DNA of 8,084 nucleotides from Acidobacteriota bacterium (GTDB lineage Bacteria > Acidobacteriota > Terriglobia > Acidiferrales > UBA7541): the NCBI GenBank assembly GCA_003224135.1, contig QHYO01000421.1, forward strand, positions 1-8,084. Direction: 5' to 3'. Shown in pieces: positions 1 through 7,623 of this stretch. The notes under the pieces were generated by a model. The model worked only from the letters and a program-made list of their open reading frames with translations, searched no databases and was not told the DNA's origin. Within the stretch, counting starts at the first letter, position 1, and each line of letters starts with the position of its first letter. The position numbers and the translations under genes are program-made.

Positions 1-572
1 CGGATGTTTTCAACGTGCTCCTGCAGATTCTCGAAGACGGCCGGTTGACAGATGGCAAAGGGCGCACCGTGGACTTTCGCAACACGGTATTGGTCATGAC
101 CAGCAACGTCGGCTCGACCGCGATCTTTGAAATTTCAGCCAAAGATCCCGAGCGCGCACGCAAGGAAGCGATGGAAGCGCTGCGGGCATCATTCAGGCCG
201 GAGTTCCTCAATCGCATCGACGAAATCGTAATCTTCAATCCGCTGGGGAAGGCGCAGCTCGAAGGCATCGTAAAGCTGCTGCTGAAAAACGTGGAACAGC
301 TTCTCAGCGAACGCCAGATCACGATGGAGCTTTCTTCCGCGGCAAGCGCATTGCTGCTCGAAGAGGGTTACGACCCGGCGTTCGGCGCCCGGCCGTTGCG
401 CCGCACGATTCAACGGCTGATTCAGGATCCCCTTGCGCTGCAAATTCTCGAGGGCAAGGTACTCCCAGGAGATCACATTCGCGTGGACCGCGATGGAAAC
501 AAAGACGCCATGCGCTTTGAACGCGTGGCGTCCAAAGCGGCAAAACAACCTGCGGCAGCAGCTGGAATCTAA
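1..572 (+). CDS. clpB: ATP-dependent chaperone ClpB, C-terminal part (5' end outside window)
   Basis: This is the last 189 residues of a Hsp100 disaggregase, in frame from base 3 to a TAA stop at 570-572. ClpB hexamers work with DnaK to pull polypeptides out of cytosolic aggregates using ATP. The fragment covers the end of the second AAA+ module: 'LLQILEDGRLTDGKGRTVDF', then the sensor-1 stretch 'VMTSNVGS', the 'FRPEFLNRIDEIV' segment carrying the conserved arginine, and the D2 small domain with sensor-2 'GARPLRR' followed by 'IQDPLALQILEG'. The 'PLALQILEG' ending and lack of a ClpX- or ClpA-type tail favour ClpB over ClpC or ClpA. The C-terminus has a short Ala/Lys-rich tail. htpX follows 55 bp later on the same strand, so the two may share a transcript as stress-response genes. 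No terminator is visible in between. The first AAA+ module and the coiled-coil propeller lie outside the window. Confidence 0.95.
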   Translation, partial: DVFNVLLQILEDGRLTDGKGRTVDFRNTVLVMTSNVGSTAIFEISAKDPERARKEAMEALRASFRPEFLNRIDEIVIFNPLGKAQLEGIVKLLLKNVEQLLSERQITMELSSAASALLLEEGYDPAFGARPLRRTIQRLIQDPLALQILEGKVLPGDHIRVDRDGNKDAMRFERVASKAAKQPAAAAGI

Positions 573-627
573 CCAATAGAATTCCGAACTATGAATTCGC
601 GTCGGGACTTACACGGGTGAAACAGCC

Positions 628-1491
628 ATGAAAGTTTTGCGTACGACATTTCTTTTGACTGCGCTGACACTGGTGTTGATCTTACTGGGCGATGCTTTTG
701 GCGGTCCGAACGGAATGAAAATCGCGCTCGGTTTCGCCGTAGTAGGAAATGCCATTGCCTACTTCTTTTCGGACAAGATTGCGTTGGCGTCGAGCGGGGC
801 AAAACCCGTTTCCCGCGAAGAGCTGCCGCGTTTGTATGAAGTGATGGAGCGGCTTGCCGCGAAAGCGAATTTGCCGGTCCCCAAACTGTACGTGGTGCCG
901 GAAGCGGCGCCCAATGCGTTCGCCACCGGGCGCAATCCGCGTCATGCATCCGTCGCCGTGACGCAAGGTTTGTTGCAATTGATGACCGACGATGAGCTCG
1001 AAGGCGTGATTGCACACGAACTTTCGCACGTGCGCAATTACGACATCTTGATCAGCTCGATCGCGGCGACACTCGCAGGCGCCATCACCTATTCGGCGCA
1101 AATGGGACGTTTCGCCGCAATTTTCGGATATGGCAACAGCCGGGACAACGAGCGCGGGGGCGGCGGACTCACCGCTCTCCTCATGCTGTTCTTGGCACCA
1201 GTGGCCGCAATGCTTTTGCAGCTCGGCATTTCACGGCAACGCGAGTACGCGGCCGACGAGACCGGTGCAAGAATGGCCGGCCAGCCATTTGGCCTGATCA
1301 GCGCATTAGAGAAACTTGGAGCCTACAATCAGCGCATTCCCAGCAACATTCCGGAGACGACTGCGGCTCTTTGCATCGTCAAACCAATGTTCGGGGGCGG
1401 CTCCGTTTGGGCGTCTTTGTTCAGCACACACCCACCGCTCGAGGACAGGATCGCTGCTCTGCGGGAAATGACCCTCAGCCGCCCGGGCTGA
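628..1491 (+). CDS. htpX: Protease HtpX homolog (membrane zinc metalloprotease, M48)
   Basis: A complete 287-residue protein of the usual HtpX length (about 280-300). HtpX is an inner-membrane endoprotease that degrades damaged membrane proteins, overlapping in role with FtsH. Two hydrophobic N-terminal segments lie at about residues 7-22 and 31-47. The catalytic zinc motif is H130-E131-L-S-H134 within 'GVIAHELSHVRNYD'. The third zinc ligand is E206 in 'SRQREYAADETGA'. Further hydrophobic stretches at about 138-155 and 181-200 frame these motifs, as the family requires. 'NAFATGRNP' at 96-104 and the C-terminal 'STHPPLEDRIAAL' are family hallmarks. The ATG at 628 is preceded only by a weak GGGTGA-like ribosome site (615-620), but the N-terminus aligns with HtpX from the first residue. 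Its position behind clpB fits a protein quality-control role. All key residues are present, so it should be active. Confidence 0.96.
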   Translation: MKVLRTTFLLTALTLVLILLGDAFGGPNGMKIALGFAVVGNAIAYFFSDKIALASSGAKPVSREELPRLYEVMERLAAKANLPVPKLYVVPEAAPNAFATGRNPRHASVAVTQGLLQLMTDDELEGVIAHELSHVRNYDILISSIAATLAGAITYSAQMGRFAAIFGYGNSRDNERGGGGLTALLMLFLAPVAAMLLQLGISRQREYAADETGARMAGQPFGLISALEKLGAYNQRIPSNIPETTAALCIVKPMFGGGSVWASLFSTHPPLEDRIAALREMTLSRPG

Positions 1492-1493
1492 GG
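1473..1493 (+). terminator. Hairpin overlapping the htpX stop codon
   Basis: A perfect 8-bp GC-rich stem, CCTCAGCC (1473-1480) and GGCTGAGG (1486-1493), with a 5-nt loop. The htpX stop codon lies inside the 3' arm. There is no T-tract after it, so it is not a canonical intrinsic terminator. It may protect the mRNA 3' end, contribute to termination with Rho, or simply reflect coding sequence. The following bases to 1699 contain no gene that I can support and no clear promoter. Confidence 0.3.
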
Positions 1494-1699
1494 CAAACCC
1501 GCGCGCGATTTCAAGTCGGAATGGGCTTGCCCGGTAAAGTTGCTAGAGCCACGACGGTGCACAAGTCGCCAAATCGATATTCTGTGTTTATTTTCAATAA
1601 GATGCGGCCGACGTCTTTGGCAGAAAATTTGGACCGCAAAATGCACTTACATCCGTGAGTTGGTTGAGCATCATAGGCAGTCACTGAGGGACGGGCCGG

Positions 1700-1891
1700 A
1701 TGAGCTGCAGAGACACTATCCATTTGATTTGCTGGTACTTAGAGGGAAAGCTCTCGCCTGCGGTGTCGCATGACATCGAAGAGCATCTCCACGACTGCTC
1801 GAACTGCCAATTGGTATTAAAGGCCGCAACGAGCACTCTCGATCAGTATTTTGGGCCGGTACGCACGGAAGCGACGACCCAAGCCGCCTAG
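1700..1891 (+). CDS. Small stand-alone zinc-finger (HC2/anti-sigma-type) protein
   Basis: A 63-residue soluble protein. The core is the zinc-binding anti-sigma signature H29-x3-C33-x2-C36, in 'EEHLHDCSNC', with C3 as the likely fourth ligand. The layout 'C..........YLEGKLSP......EEHLxxCxxC' matches the putative zinc-finger domain at the N-terminus of many anti-sigma factors. Here there is no membrane segment or C-terminal sensor domain, and no sigma-factor gene is adjacent. Bacteria, Acidobacteriota among them, carry many such orphan HC2-like proteins, so regulation of an ECF sigma factor encoded elsewhere is a reasonable but unproven guess. An in-frame TGA at 1685-1687 makes the ATG at 1700 the first possible start, and a GAGGG ribosome site (1686-1690) sits 9 bases upstream. 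The residues after about 55 are low complexity. An intrinsic terminator follows 40 bp after the stop, supporting a single-gene unit. Confidence 0.7.
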   Translation: MSCRDTIHLICWYLEGKLSPAVSHDIEEHLHDCSNCQLVLKAATSTLDQYFGPVRTEATTQAA

Positions 1892-1931
1892 GAGATCTTC
1901 TTTAAGTCACTGTAAATACGAAGCTTGAGAC

Positions 1932-1951
1932 GGGACAAGGTTGTCCCTTTT
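1932..1951 (+). terminator. Intrinsic terminator after the HC2-like gene
   Basis: A 6-bp stem GGGACA (1932-1937) / TGTCCC (1942-1947) with a 4-nt loop AGGT, followed immediately by TTTT. This is a classic although short Rho-independent terminator placed 40 bp after the stop at 1891. It separates the small zinc-finger gene from the downstream membrane protein gene. Confidence 0.7.
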
Positions 1952-1999
1952 GCTTCTTCCGTCGGTCTTTTTCCGCGCCAGCTCCTCAAGCGCACATAG

Positions 2000-2008
2000 T
2001 GTTAAAAT
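2000..2008 (+). promoter_or_regulatory. Candidate extended -10 promoter for the coiled-coil protein gene
   Basis: TGTTAAAAT is a good extended -10 element (TGn plus TAAAAT at 2003-2008) in an AT-rich patch after the upstream terminator. No convincing -35 is visible at the expected distance. If used, transcription would begin near 2015, leaving a 5' leader of about 130 nt before the start at 2144. I see no recognisable riboswitch in that leader. Confidence 0.3.
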
Positions 2009-2143
2009 CAGCAAAAATTACAAAGAACCTTGTAAGAAAGTAACATTTACAACCCCGATCCACCGAGGCTGTGACCTTTGGCCGAACGGGTGCACGTTTT
2101 TAGGAATACAGGGCAAGAGAGTCGTACAAGGAGAATAGCTTTC

Positions 2144-2986
2144 ATGAGTGATTATCAGGAATCAAATCCCACGGTTGTGGCGGGAACGCCCCGGTGGGTC
2201 GGCCTGGCCGTTGCGGTGCTGGGTGCGCTTTCCCTATTGGGATTGGGAGTGGGATGGAGCGCCATCAATCACGCGAACAGCGTGGAACAATCTACGCAGG
2301 CGGCTTTGAAGCAACAGAATGATGCATTGGGCCAGCGCGTGGCGAAAGCAGAAGACACGAATCAGCAACTGCAAAGCGATTTGAAAGTCGTGACCGGCAA
2401 GCTGAATGTCACGCAATCCGAGCTGATTTCGGCGCGCAAGCAAAATAAGGCGGCGGTGGTCAACTACACCAAGAAACTGGATGAACTGGGAACGAACGTC
2501 AACGCGCAGCTTGCGACGAAAGCCAGTTCGGATGATGTGAGCAAACTCGGCGGCGACGTGACCGGCGTGAAGACCGATCTGGAAGGCACTAAGAACAGCA
2601 TTCAAATGGCGCGCAGCGAAATGGGTACTTTGATCGCGCGCAATCACGACGAGATCGACCAACTGCGTCGGATGGGCCAACGCGATTATTACGAATTCAC
2701 CGTAACGCGCAAGGCCGGGGCACAGAAAGTTGGATCCATTCAGGTTGAGCTGAAGGACACCAACATCAAGAAGAATCAATATACGATCAATGTTTTGGCC
2801 GACGACAAGAATTTTGAAAAGAAGAATCGTTCCGTAAACGAGCCGATCTTCTTCTACACCGGTGGAACGCGCCAGGCGGTCGAACTGGTCATCAATAAAG
2901 TCAGCAAGACGACGGCAACGGGATATTTGAGCGTCCCCAAGTCGGCGACCACCACGGCAACGTCGAATTCCGGCTCTGGCCAGTAA
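2144..2986 (+). CDS. Membrane-anchored coiled-coil protein of unknown function
   Basis: 280 residues. I do not recognise a named family. The layout is clear: a short polar N-terminus (1-15), one transmembrane segment at about 18-41 starting 'RWVGLAVAVLGALSLLG', a long Gln/Lys/Asp-rich helical coiled coil (about 45-180, with 'LKQQNDALGQRVAKAE' typical of heptads), then a compact beta-rich C-terminal domain (about 183-265, opening 'YYEFTVTRKAGAQKVGSIQV'), and a Ser/Thr/Gly-rich tail. With no cleavable signal it is probably anchored by its N-terminus with the coiled coil in the periplasm, though topology is inferred. The start at 2144 is chosen because AAGGAG (2128-2133) lies 10 bases before it. 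An in-frame ATG at 2078 would add 22 Arg-rich residues that look non-coding. A strong terminator follows and another precedes, so it is a single-gene unit. A role as an envelope scaffold or spacer is conceivable, but nothing shows it. Confidence 0.85.
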   Translation: MSDYQESNPTVVAGTPRWVGLAVAVLGALSLLGLGVGWSAINHANSVEQSTQAALKQQNDALGQRVAKAEDTNQQLQSDLKVVTGKLNVTQSELISARKQNKAAVVNYTKKLDELGTNVNAQLATKASSDDVSKLGGDVTGVKTDLEGTKNSIQMARSEMGTLIARNHDEIDQLRRMGQRDYYEFTVTRKAGAQKVGSIQVELKDTNIKKNQYTINVLADDKNFEKKNRSVNEPIFFYTGGTRQAVELVINKVSKTTATGYLSVPKSATTTATSNSGSGQ

Positions 2987-3037
2987 GGATTCGGCAGCAG
3001 GGAAAGGATGACGTTCCTCCGAGGGGACGTTTCCCAG

Positions 3038-3069
3038 GCGGGGGATTCGAAAGAATCCCTCGCTTTTTT
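3038..3069 (+). terminator. Strong intrinsic terminator after the coiled-coil gene
   Basis: An 11-bp stem, left arm 3038-3048 and right arm 3053-3063, with one G-T wobble (3041/3060). It is closed by a GAAA tetraloop (3049-3052) and followed by six T residues (3064-3069). Just upstream, GGGAAA (3000-3005) and TTTCCC (3030-3035) can pair around a partly self-complementary interior, giving a second weaker hairpin between the stop codon and the terminator. Confidence 0.92.
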
Positions 3070-3169
3070 ATTTGGAACTCATCCGATCCCGCCATCGGGC
3101 CGTACGGACGTTTGGACGTTCTAGACACCCTGCCTGGGCTAAGCCACAGCAGTGTTGGAGGGAGAGCTT

Positions 3170-3502
3170 ATGAAACTTCGAATTGCAACCATCGCAGCAG
3201 GAACGTTGTTTGCGGCGGCCATGACCATGGGGGCAGACAGCAGCTGGACCGGCTGGATTTCGGACAGCCAGTGCGGCGCAAAGGGAGCAAACGCCAAGGC
3301 CGGCGAATGCACGACCAAGTGTGTCAAGGAAAAAGGCGCCAAGTACGTGTTCGTGAACGACGCGGACAAGAAGATCTACGCCATTGATGCGCAGGACAAA
3401 GTGGCGGCGCATGCCGGCCACCACGTGACGGTAAAGGGCAGCGCGGAGGGCGATACGATCAAGCTGAGCGCGGTCGAAATGGCTCCTGAACCGAGCAAGT
3501 AA
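3170..3502 (+). CDS. Small exported Cys/His-containing protein of unknown function
   Basis: 110 residues with an N-terminal signal peptide: basic MKLR, a hydrophobic core to about residue 18, and a likely signal peptidase I site after A22 ('MTMGA' before 'DSSW'). The mature part of about 88 residues starts 'WTGWISDSQCG'. It carries three cysteines (C35, C47, C51, the last two in 'CTTKC') and a histidine cluster at H81, H84 and H85 ('HAGHHVTVKG'). The C-terminal half ('KYVFVNDADKKIYAIDAQD ... VTVKGSAEGDTIKL') reads like a small beta barrel of OB-like type. I associate this pattern with a family of small secreted proteins common in Acidobacteriota with no established function. Metal or cofactor binding by the Cys/His set is only a possibility. 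The ATG at 3170 is preceded by GGAGGGAGAG (3157-3166), a strong ribosome site, which is preferred over a TTG at 3152 that would disrupt the signal peptide. Confidence 0.82.
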   Translation: MKLRIATIAAGTLFAAAMTMGADSSWTGWISDSQCGAKGANAKAGECTTKCVKEKGAKYVFVNDADKKIYAIDAQDKVAAHAGHHVTVKGSAEGDTIKLSAVEMAPEPSK

Positions 3503-3532
3503 GAGTCAGCAAAAAGAATTGGCGTTTTATTT

Positions 3533-3560
3533 TTGCGGGAATTTCGGATTCGGCTACGAT
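3533..3560 (+). promoter_or_regulatory. Weak candidate promoter before nagA
   Basis: TTGCGG (3533-3538) and TACGAT (3555-3560) are separated by 16 bp and partly match -35 and -10 elements. Transcription would then start about 5 bases before the nagA ATG, giving a near-leaderless message. This agrees with the lack of a Shine-Dalgarno sequence before 3572. The left element overlaps an AT-rich inverted repeat (GCAAAAA at 3509-3515, TTTTTGC at 3530-3536) that could act as a weak terminator for the preceding gene. Confidence 0.25.
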
Positions 3561-3571
3561 AACGAGTATCC

Positions 3572-4656
3572 ATGACGACTACACTTTTGCACGCAGGCAA
3601 GGCCATCACACCGAAAGGCGAAATCCCCGATGTGGGGATATTGATTCGCGATGGCGAGATCGAAACGGTTGGTCCGCGGTCGGGGATGGAATTACCAGGC
3701 GGAGCGGAGGAAGTGCTAGCCACGGAGTACACGGCGGTCCCCGGTTTCGTGGACGTGCATATTCATGGTGCCGGCGGCCACGACGTGATGGAAGCGGACA
3801 AGACGGCGCTCGGCACAATCACCGGGCGGCTGGCGGCGTTCGGCACAACCTCGATTCTGGCGACGACGGTTACCGCGAGCGCGGATGAAACGTGCAGGGC
3901 GGTTGAAGGAATTTCGAAATACATTTCCGGCCAGTATCAGACAAATGAGGCACGAGCGGAAATTTTGGGAATTCATTTTGAAGGACCGTTTCTGAGCAAG
4001 GAACGGCGCGGCGTGCATCCCGCGGAATGGCTGCAGTTGCCGTCCGCGGAATTGCTGCAGCGATTCCTCGAAGCCTCTTCGGGAAATGCGCGAATCCTGA
4101 CAATTGCGCCGGAATTGCTGGGAGCGATGCCGTGCATCGATGCGGCACGGAGCCTGGGGATGTGTACAACGCCATGCGGCCATTTACGCACCGTGATCCC
4201 GGAGTGATTGGCGCGGTACTCACCACTCCGGAACTGACGGCAGAATTGATTGCGGACTGCGTGCACGTGGATGACGTGGCGATGAAGGTCTTGCTTCAGG
4301 CGAAGGGCGCGGGGCGAGTGATCCTGATCAGCGATGGAATTTCAGCCACGGGAATGCCGGATGGCAAATACCTGCTGGGTGGAGTCGAAGTCACGGTTAG
4401 CGGTGGCGTTTGCCGGAATGCGGAAGGCAGACTTGCGGGGAGCACACTGACGTTGGATCGGGCTCTGCGCAACGTTGTGAAACTCGGAGTGCCGCTTGCG
4501 GATGCGGTGCGGATGCTGACGTTGAATCCGGCGACGCTATTGGGAATTGAATTCAAGAAGGGCGCGCTGCGAACGGGAGCCGACGCGGACATTGTGTTGC
4601 TGAACAAAGGCCTGGAGATTGCGCGCGTCTGGGCACGCGGAACGCCAGCGCAGTAA
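3572..4656 (+). pseudogene. nagA: N-acetylglucosamine-6-phosphate deacetylase, broken by internal deletion and frameshift
   Basis: NagA removes the acetyl group from GlcNAc-6-phosphate in amino-sugar and peptidoglycan recycling. The first part (3572 to about 4162, 197 residues) holds the N-terminal beta domain, 'PGFVDVHIHG' with metal-site H63/H65, and 'GIHFEGPFLSKERRGVHP' with metal ligand E137. It runs to 'TIAPELLGAMPCIDAARSLGM'. The family continues in another frame from about 4162: 'VYNAMRPFTHRDPGVIG', 'VILISDGISATG' with the catalytic Asp, 'AGSTLTLDRAL', 'TLNPATLLGI', to a TAA at 4654-4656. The roughly 28 residues that should link these parts are absent. In the family they contain 'GHT/SxA' and the His before the 'YNAM' motif, both in the active site. 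The remaining DNA is 1085 nt, so the loss is 1 modulo 3, about 85 bp, and the upstream frame stops at 4207. Neither fragment should deacetylate. The conserved 'IADGxH' also reads 'IADCVH'. An assembly error is the alternative explanation. Confidence 0.87.
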
Positions 4657-4713
4657 TCGGCGATCATTGGACCGTTTTTTAGAGGCCGCTGCAAGCGTAA
4701 AGCATCGCTCTAC

Positions 4714-5026
4714 TTGGTAGCGTTGGCGGCGATGATTCTCGTGTCGTGTTCCTCGCAATCAAGGCGCTTCGATTCGAGAGAATGGAGAATCTTCCGTTCC
4801 TCCTTGCGCGGCACGATGATGCAGGATCTAATCGATGGTGGTGCACTTATCGGCAGAACGCGGTCAGACCTCGAGCAGCTTCTTGGTCCGCCGGATTACC
4901 GAGAAAAGTTCTGGTATGGCTATAGAGTCATTACGATTCCGAGATGTCGTTTCCCCGAAGTGTCGGCTTGATGTCAATTACGATGCTATACGAGACTGCG
5001 TGGTATCCACAGCACCCGGCGACTGA
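4714..5026 (+). pseudogene. Small BamE/SmpA-like lipoprotein, apparently frameshifted
   Basis: In one frame (4714-4971, 85 residues) there is a lipoprotein signal with lipobox 'LVSC', then 'RRFDSREWR' and 'MMQDLIDGGALIGRTRSDLEQ' running into 'LLGPPD'. This last stretch resembles the helix and LLGxPD turn of BamE/SmpA/OmlA-type outer-membrane lipoproteins. After 'WYGYR' (near 4927) that frame becomes unlike the family and stops. The next frame gives 'PKCRLDVNYDAIRDCVVSTA' followed by 'PGD' and a stop at 5024-5026, which reads like the expected final beta strands. One extra base, or two lost, between about 4925 and 4960 explains this. The start is also doubtful: TTG at 4714 omits the basic stretch 'RGRCKRK' encoded just upstream in the same frame. 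No ATG, GTG or TTG precedes it, and a run of six T at 4675-4680 may hide a second shift. Family assignment is by motif only. Confidence 0.5.
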
Positions 5027-5055
5027 ACGTGCCGCACCAGCGTGAGGGAAAGGCG

Positions 5056-5310
5056 CTAGCGATTCAGAGGAATGTTGAGTTCGGAAGCGAGTTGGCTGGC
5101 GTTGAATGGGCTGCAGGCGAAGTAACGGCTGCCAACCTGAATAGTAGGGACTTTGCACTTACCGTGGTTCATGCGAATGACGAGGTCTTCGGCGTCGAGA
5201 TCATCTTCGATGTTCACTTCGCGGAATTCGACACCGCGATCTTTCAAGAAAGACTTTGCACGGTGGCAATCAGGACACCAGACGGTGCAGTAGATTGTGA
5301 TTGGTTCCAT
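5056..5310 (-). CDS. Glutaredoxin-like (mycoredoxin/NrdH-type) thiol oxidoreductase
   Basis: An 84-residue single-domain thioredoxin-fold protein. The active site is W11-C12-P-D-C15 within 'IYCTVWCPDCHRAKSFL', with an additional C8. The cis-proline segment is 'CKVPTIQVG', followed by 'GSRYFACSPFNASQLASEL'. These features match the short glutaredoxin/NrdH/mycoredoxin group, which reduces disulfides or mixed disulfides in the cytosol. The CPDC motif resembles glutaredoxin-like proteins more than classical glutaredoxin (CPYC). The start at 5310 is chosen because 'MEPITIYC' begins directly at the first beta strand. A longer reading from 5373 or 5388 adds a poorly conserved-looking N-terminus but has a GGGAGG-like sequence near it, so the start is not certain. 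It lies downstream of atpC on the same strand, but 154 bp away across a repeat, so probably not in the ATP synthase operon. Its end faces the lipoprotein remnant 29 bp away. Confidence 0.87.
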   Translation of the reverse strand: MEPITIYCTVWCPDCHRAKSFLKDRGVEFREVNIEDDLDAEDLVIRMNHGKCKVPTIQVGSRYFACSPFNASQLASELNIPLNR

Positions 5311-5401
5311 AGGAAAGAAACTGACGCCGTGACTGGCAATCCCCCCGAGAATTTGATGCTGCAGAGAAAACATCGCCTCCCGCATCAAACTACATCATGC
5401 T

Positions 5402-5452
5402 CCAGATCCTTCGTTATTCAACACACGAGCGTCGAATTCTTCAGGATGACAG
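5402..5452 (+). repeat. Degenerate intergenic palindromic (REP-like) element
   Basis: The stretch begins CCAGATCCTTCG and ends TTCAGGATGACAG, with ATCCT (5406-5410) complementary to AGGAT (5443-5447). Inside, TTCG (5410-5413) faces CGAA (5432-5435). The ends resemble a widespread soil-bacterium intergenic repeat, familiar in Acidobacteriota, that reads roughly 'TGTCATCCTGA ... CGAAGGATCT'. The middle here is diverged. It lies between atpC and the glutaredoxin gene on the - strand and could serve as a transcript end or stabiliser for atpC. Recognition is from memory, so copy number elsewhere in the genome would decide. Confidence 0.42.
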
Positions 5453-5464
5453 AAATAAAAGATA

Positions 5465-5902
5465 TTATCGGACAGTGGCGATGTTGATGCCCTGGTGTTT
5501 CGAAACTACCTGGATGCGAACGAGCGCGCGCTGCAAAGCGGCGGAGGCGCGATGCGAATCCACGTTTTCGCCGCCTTTGGCGATGAGTTCCTGCGCACGC
5601 TTCAGCGCCTCTTTCGCGCGATTGATATCGATCTCTTCGGCGCGCTCCGCAGTCTCCGCCAATACAGAGACGCGATCCGGCAATACTTCCGCAAAGCCGC
5701 GAATCACTGCGAGAAGCCCTGTTTGGCCGCCCGCGGTCCGGTAAGTCAACTCGCCGATGCCCAGCTCCGTGATCAGTGGCGCATGGCCCGGAAGAACGCC
5801 CAGGTATCCGTCGGCGCCGGGTAACTGCACCTCGGTGACAGACTCACTGAGGAGCTGACGCACCGGAGTGACCACTACGAGTTGAATGGAATCGCCAGCC
5901 AT
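5465..5902 (-). CDS. atpC: ATP synthase F1 subunit epsilon
   Basis: 145 residues, the usual epsilon length (about 130-145). Epsilon forms part of the central rotor stalk with gamma and can inhibit ATP hydrolysis. The N-terminal beta sandwich contains the family signature 'PGADGYLGVLPGHAPL' (about residues 28-43) and 'GFAEVLPDRVSVLAETAERA'. The C-terminal helical hairpin follows from about residue 88 ('EEIDINRAKEALKRAQELIA'). The start at 5902 has an AAAGG ribosome site formed in the 6-bp gap after atpD, showing tight translational coupling. It is the last ATP synthase gene of the cluster, as is typical. No clear T-rich terminator follows, only the REP-like element. Confidence 0.96.
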   Translation of the reverse strand: MAGDSIQLVVVTPVRQLLSESVTEVQLPGADGYLGVLPGHAPLITELGIGELTYRTAGGQTGLLAVIRGFAEVLPDRVSVLAETAERAEEIDINRAKEALKRAQELIAKGGENVDSHRASAALQRALVRIQVVSKHQGINIATVR

Positions 5903-5908
5903 AAACCT

Positions 5909-7623
<1,715 letters not shown>

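Noticed and set aside
1371..1773. Open frames of 95 and 77 codons in the htpX to zinc-finger gap
   Set aside because: They overlap htpX or the HC2-like gene in other frames, have atypical composition and no ribosome site.
3106..3121. Tandem GGACGTTT/GGACGTTC, possible operator before the small exported protein
   Set aside because: Only two imperfect 8-bp units without a matching promoter; too little to call a binding site.
4027..4161. The 5' part of the second nagA frame read as a separate start (4027)
   Set aside because: The residues before 'VYNAMRPF' do not resemble NagA and overlap the correct upstream frame; the second fragment only becomes family-like from about 4162.
4160..4210. Programmed ribosomal frameshift in nagA
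   Set aside because: A frameshift would not restore the roughly 28 missing residues with the active-site histidines, and no slippery heptamer is visible at the junction.
4657..4680. T-run (4675-4680) after nagA as an intrinsic terminator
   Set aside because: Only about three base pairs (CGG/CCG) can form before the T-run; the stem is too weak to call.
5029..5487. A 152-codon + strand frame through the glutaredoxin gene
   Set aside because: It is antisense to the glutaredoxin-like gene, whose CPDC and VPT motifs are clear on the - strand, and has no recognisable domain.
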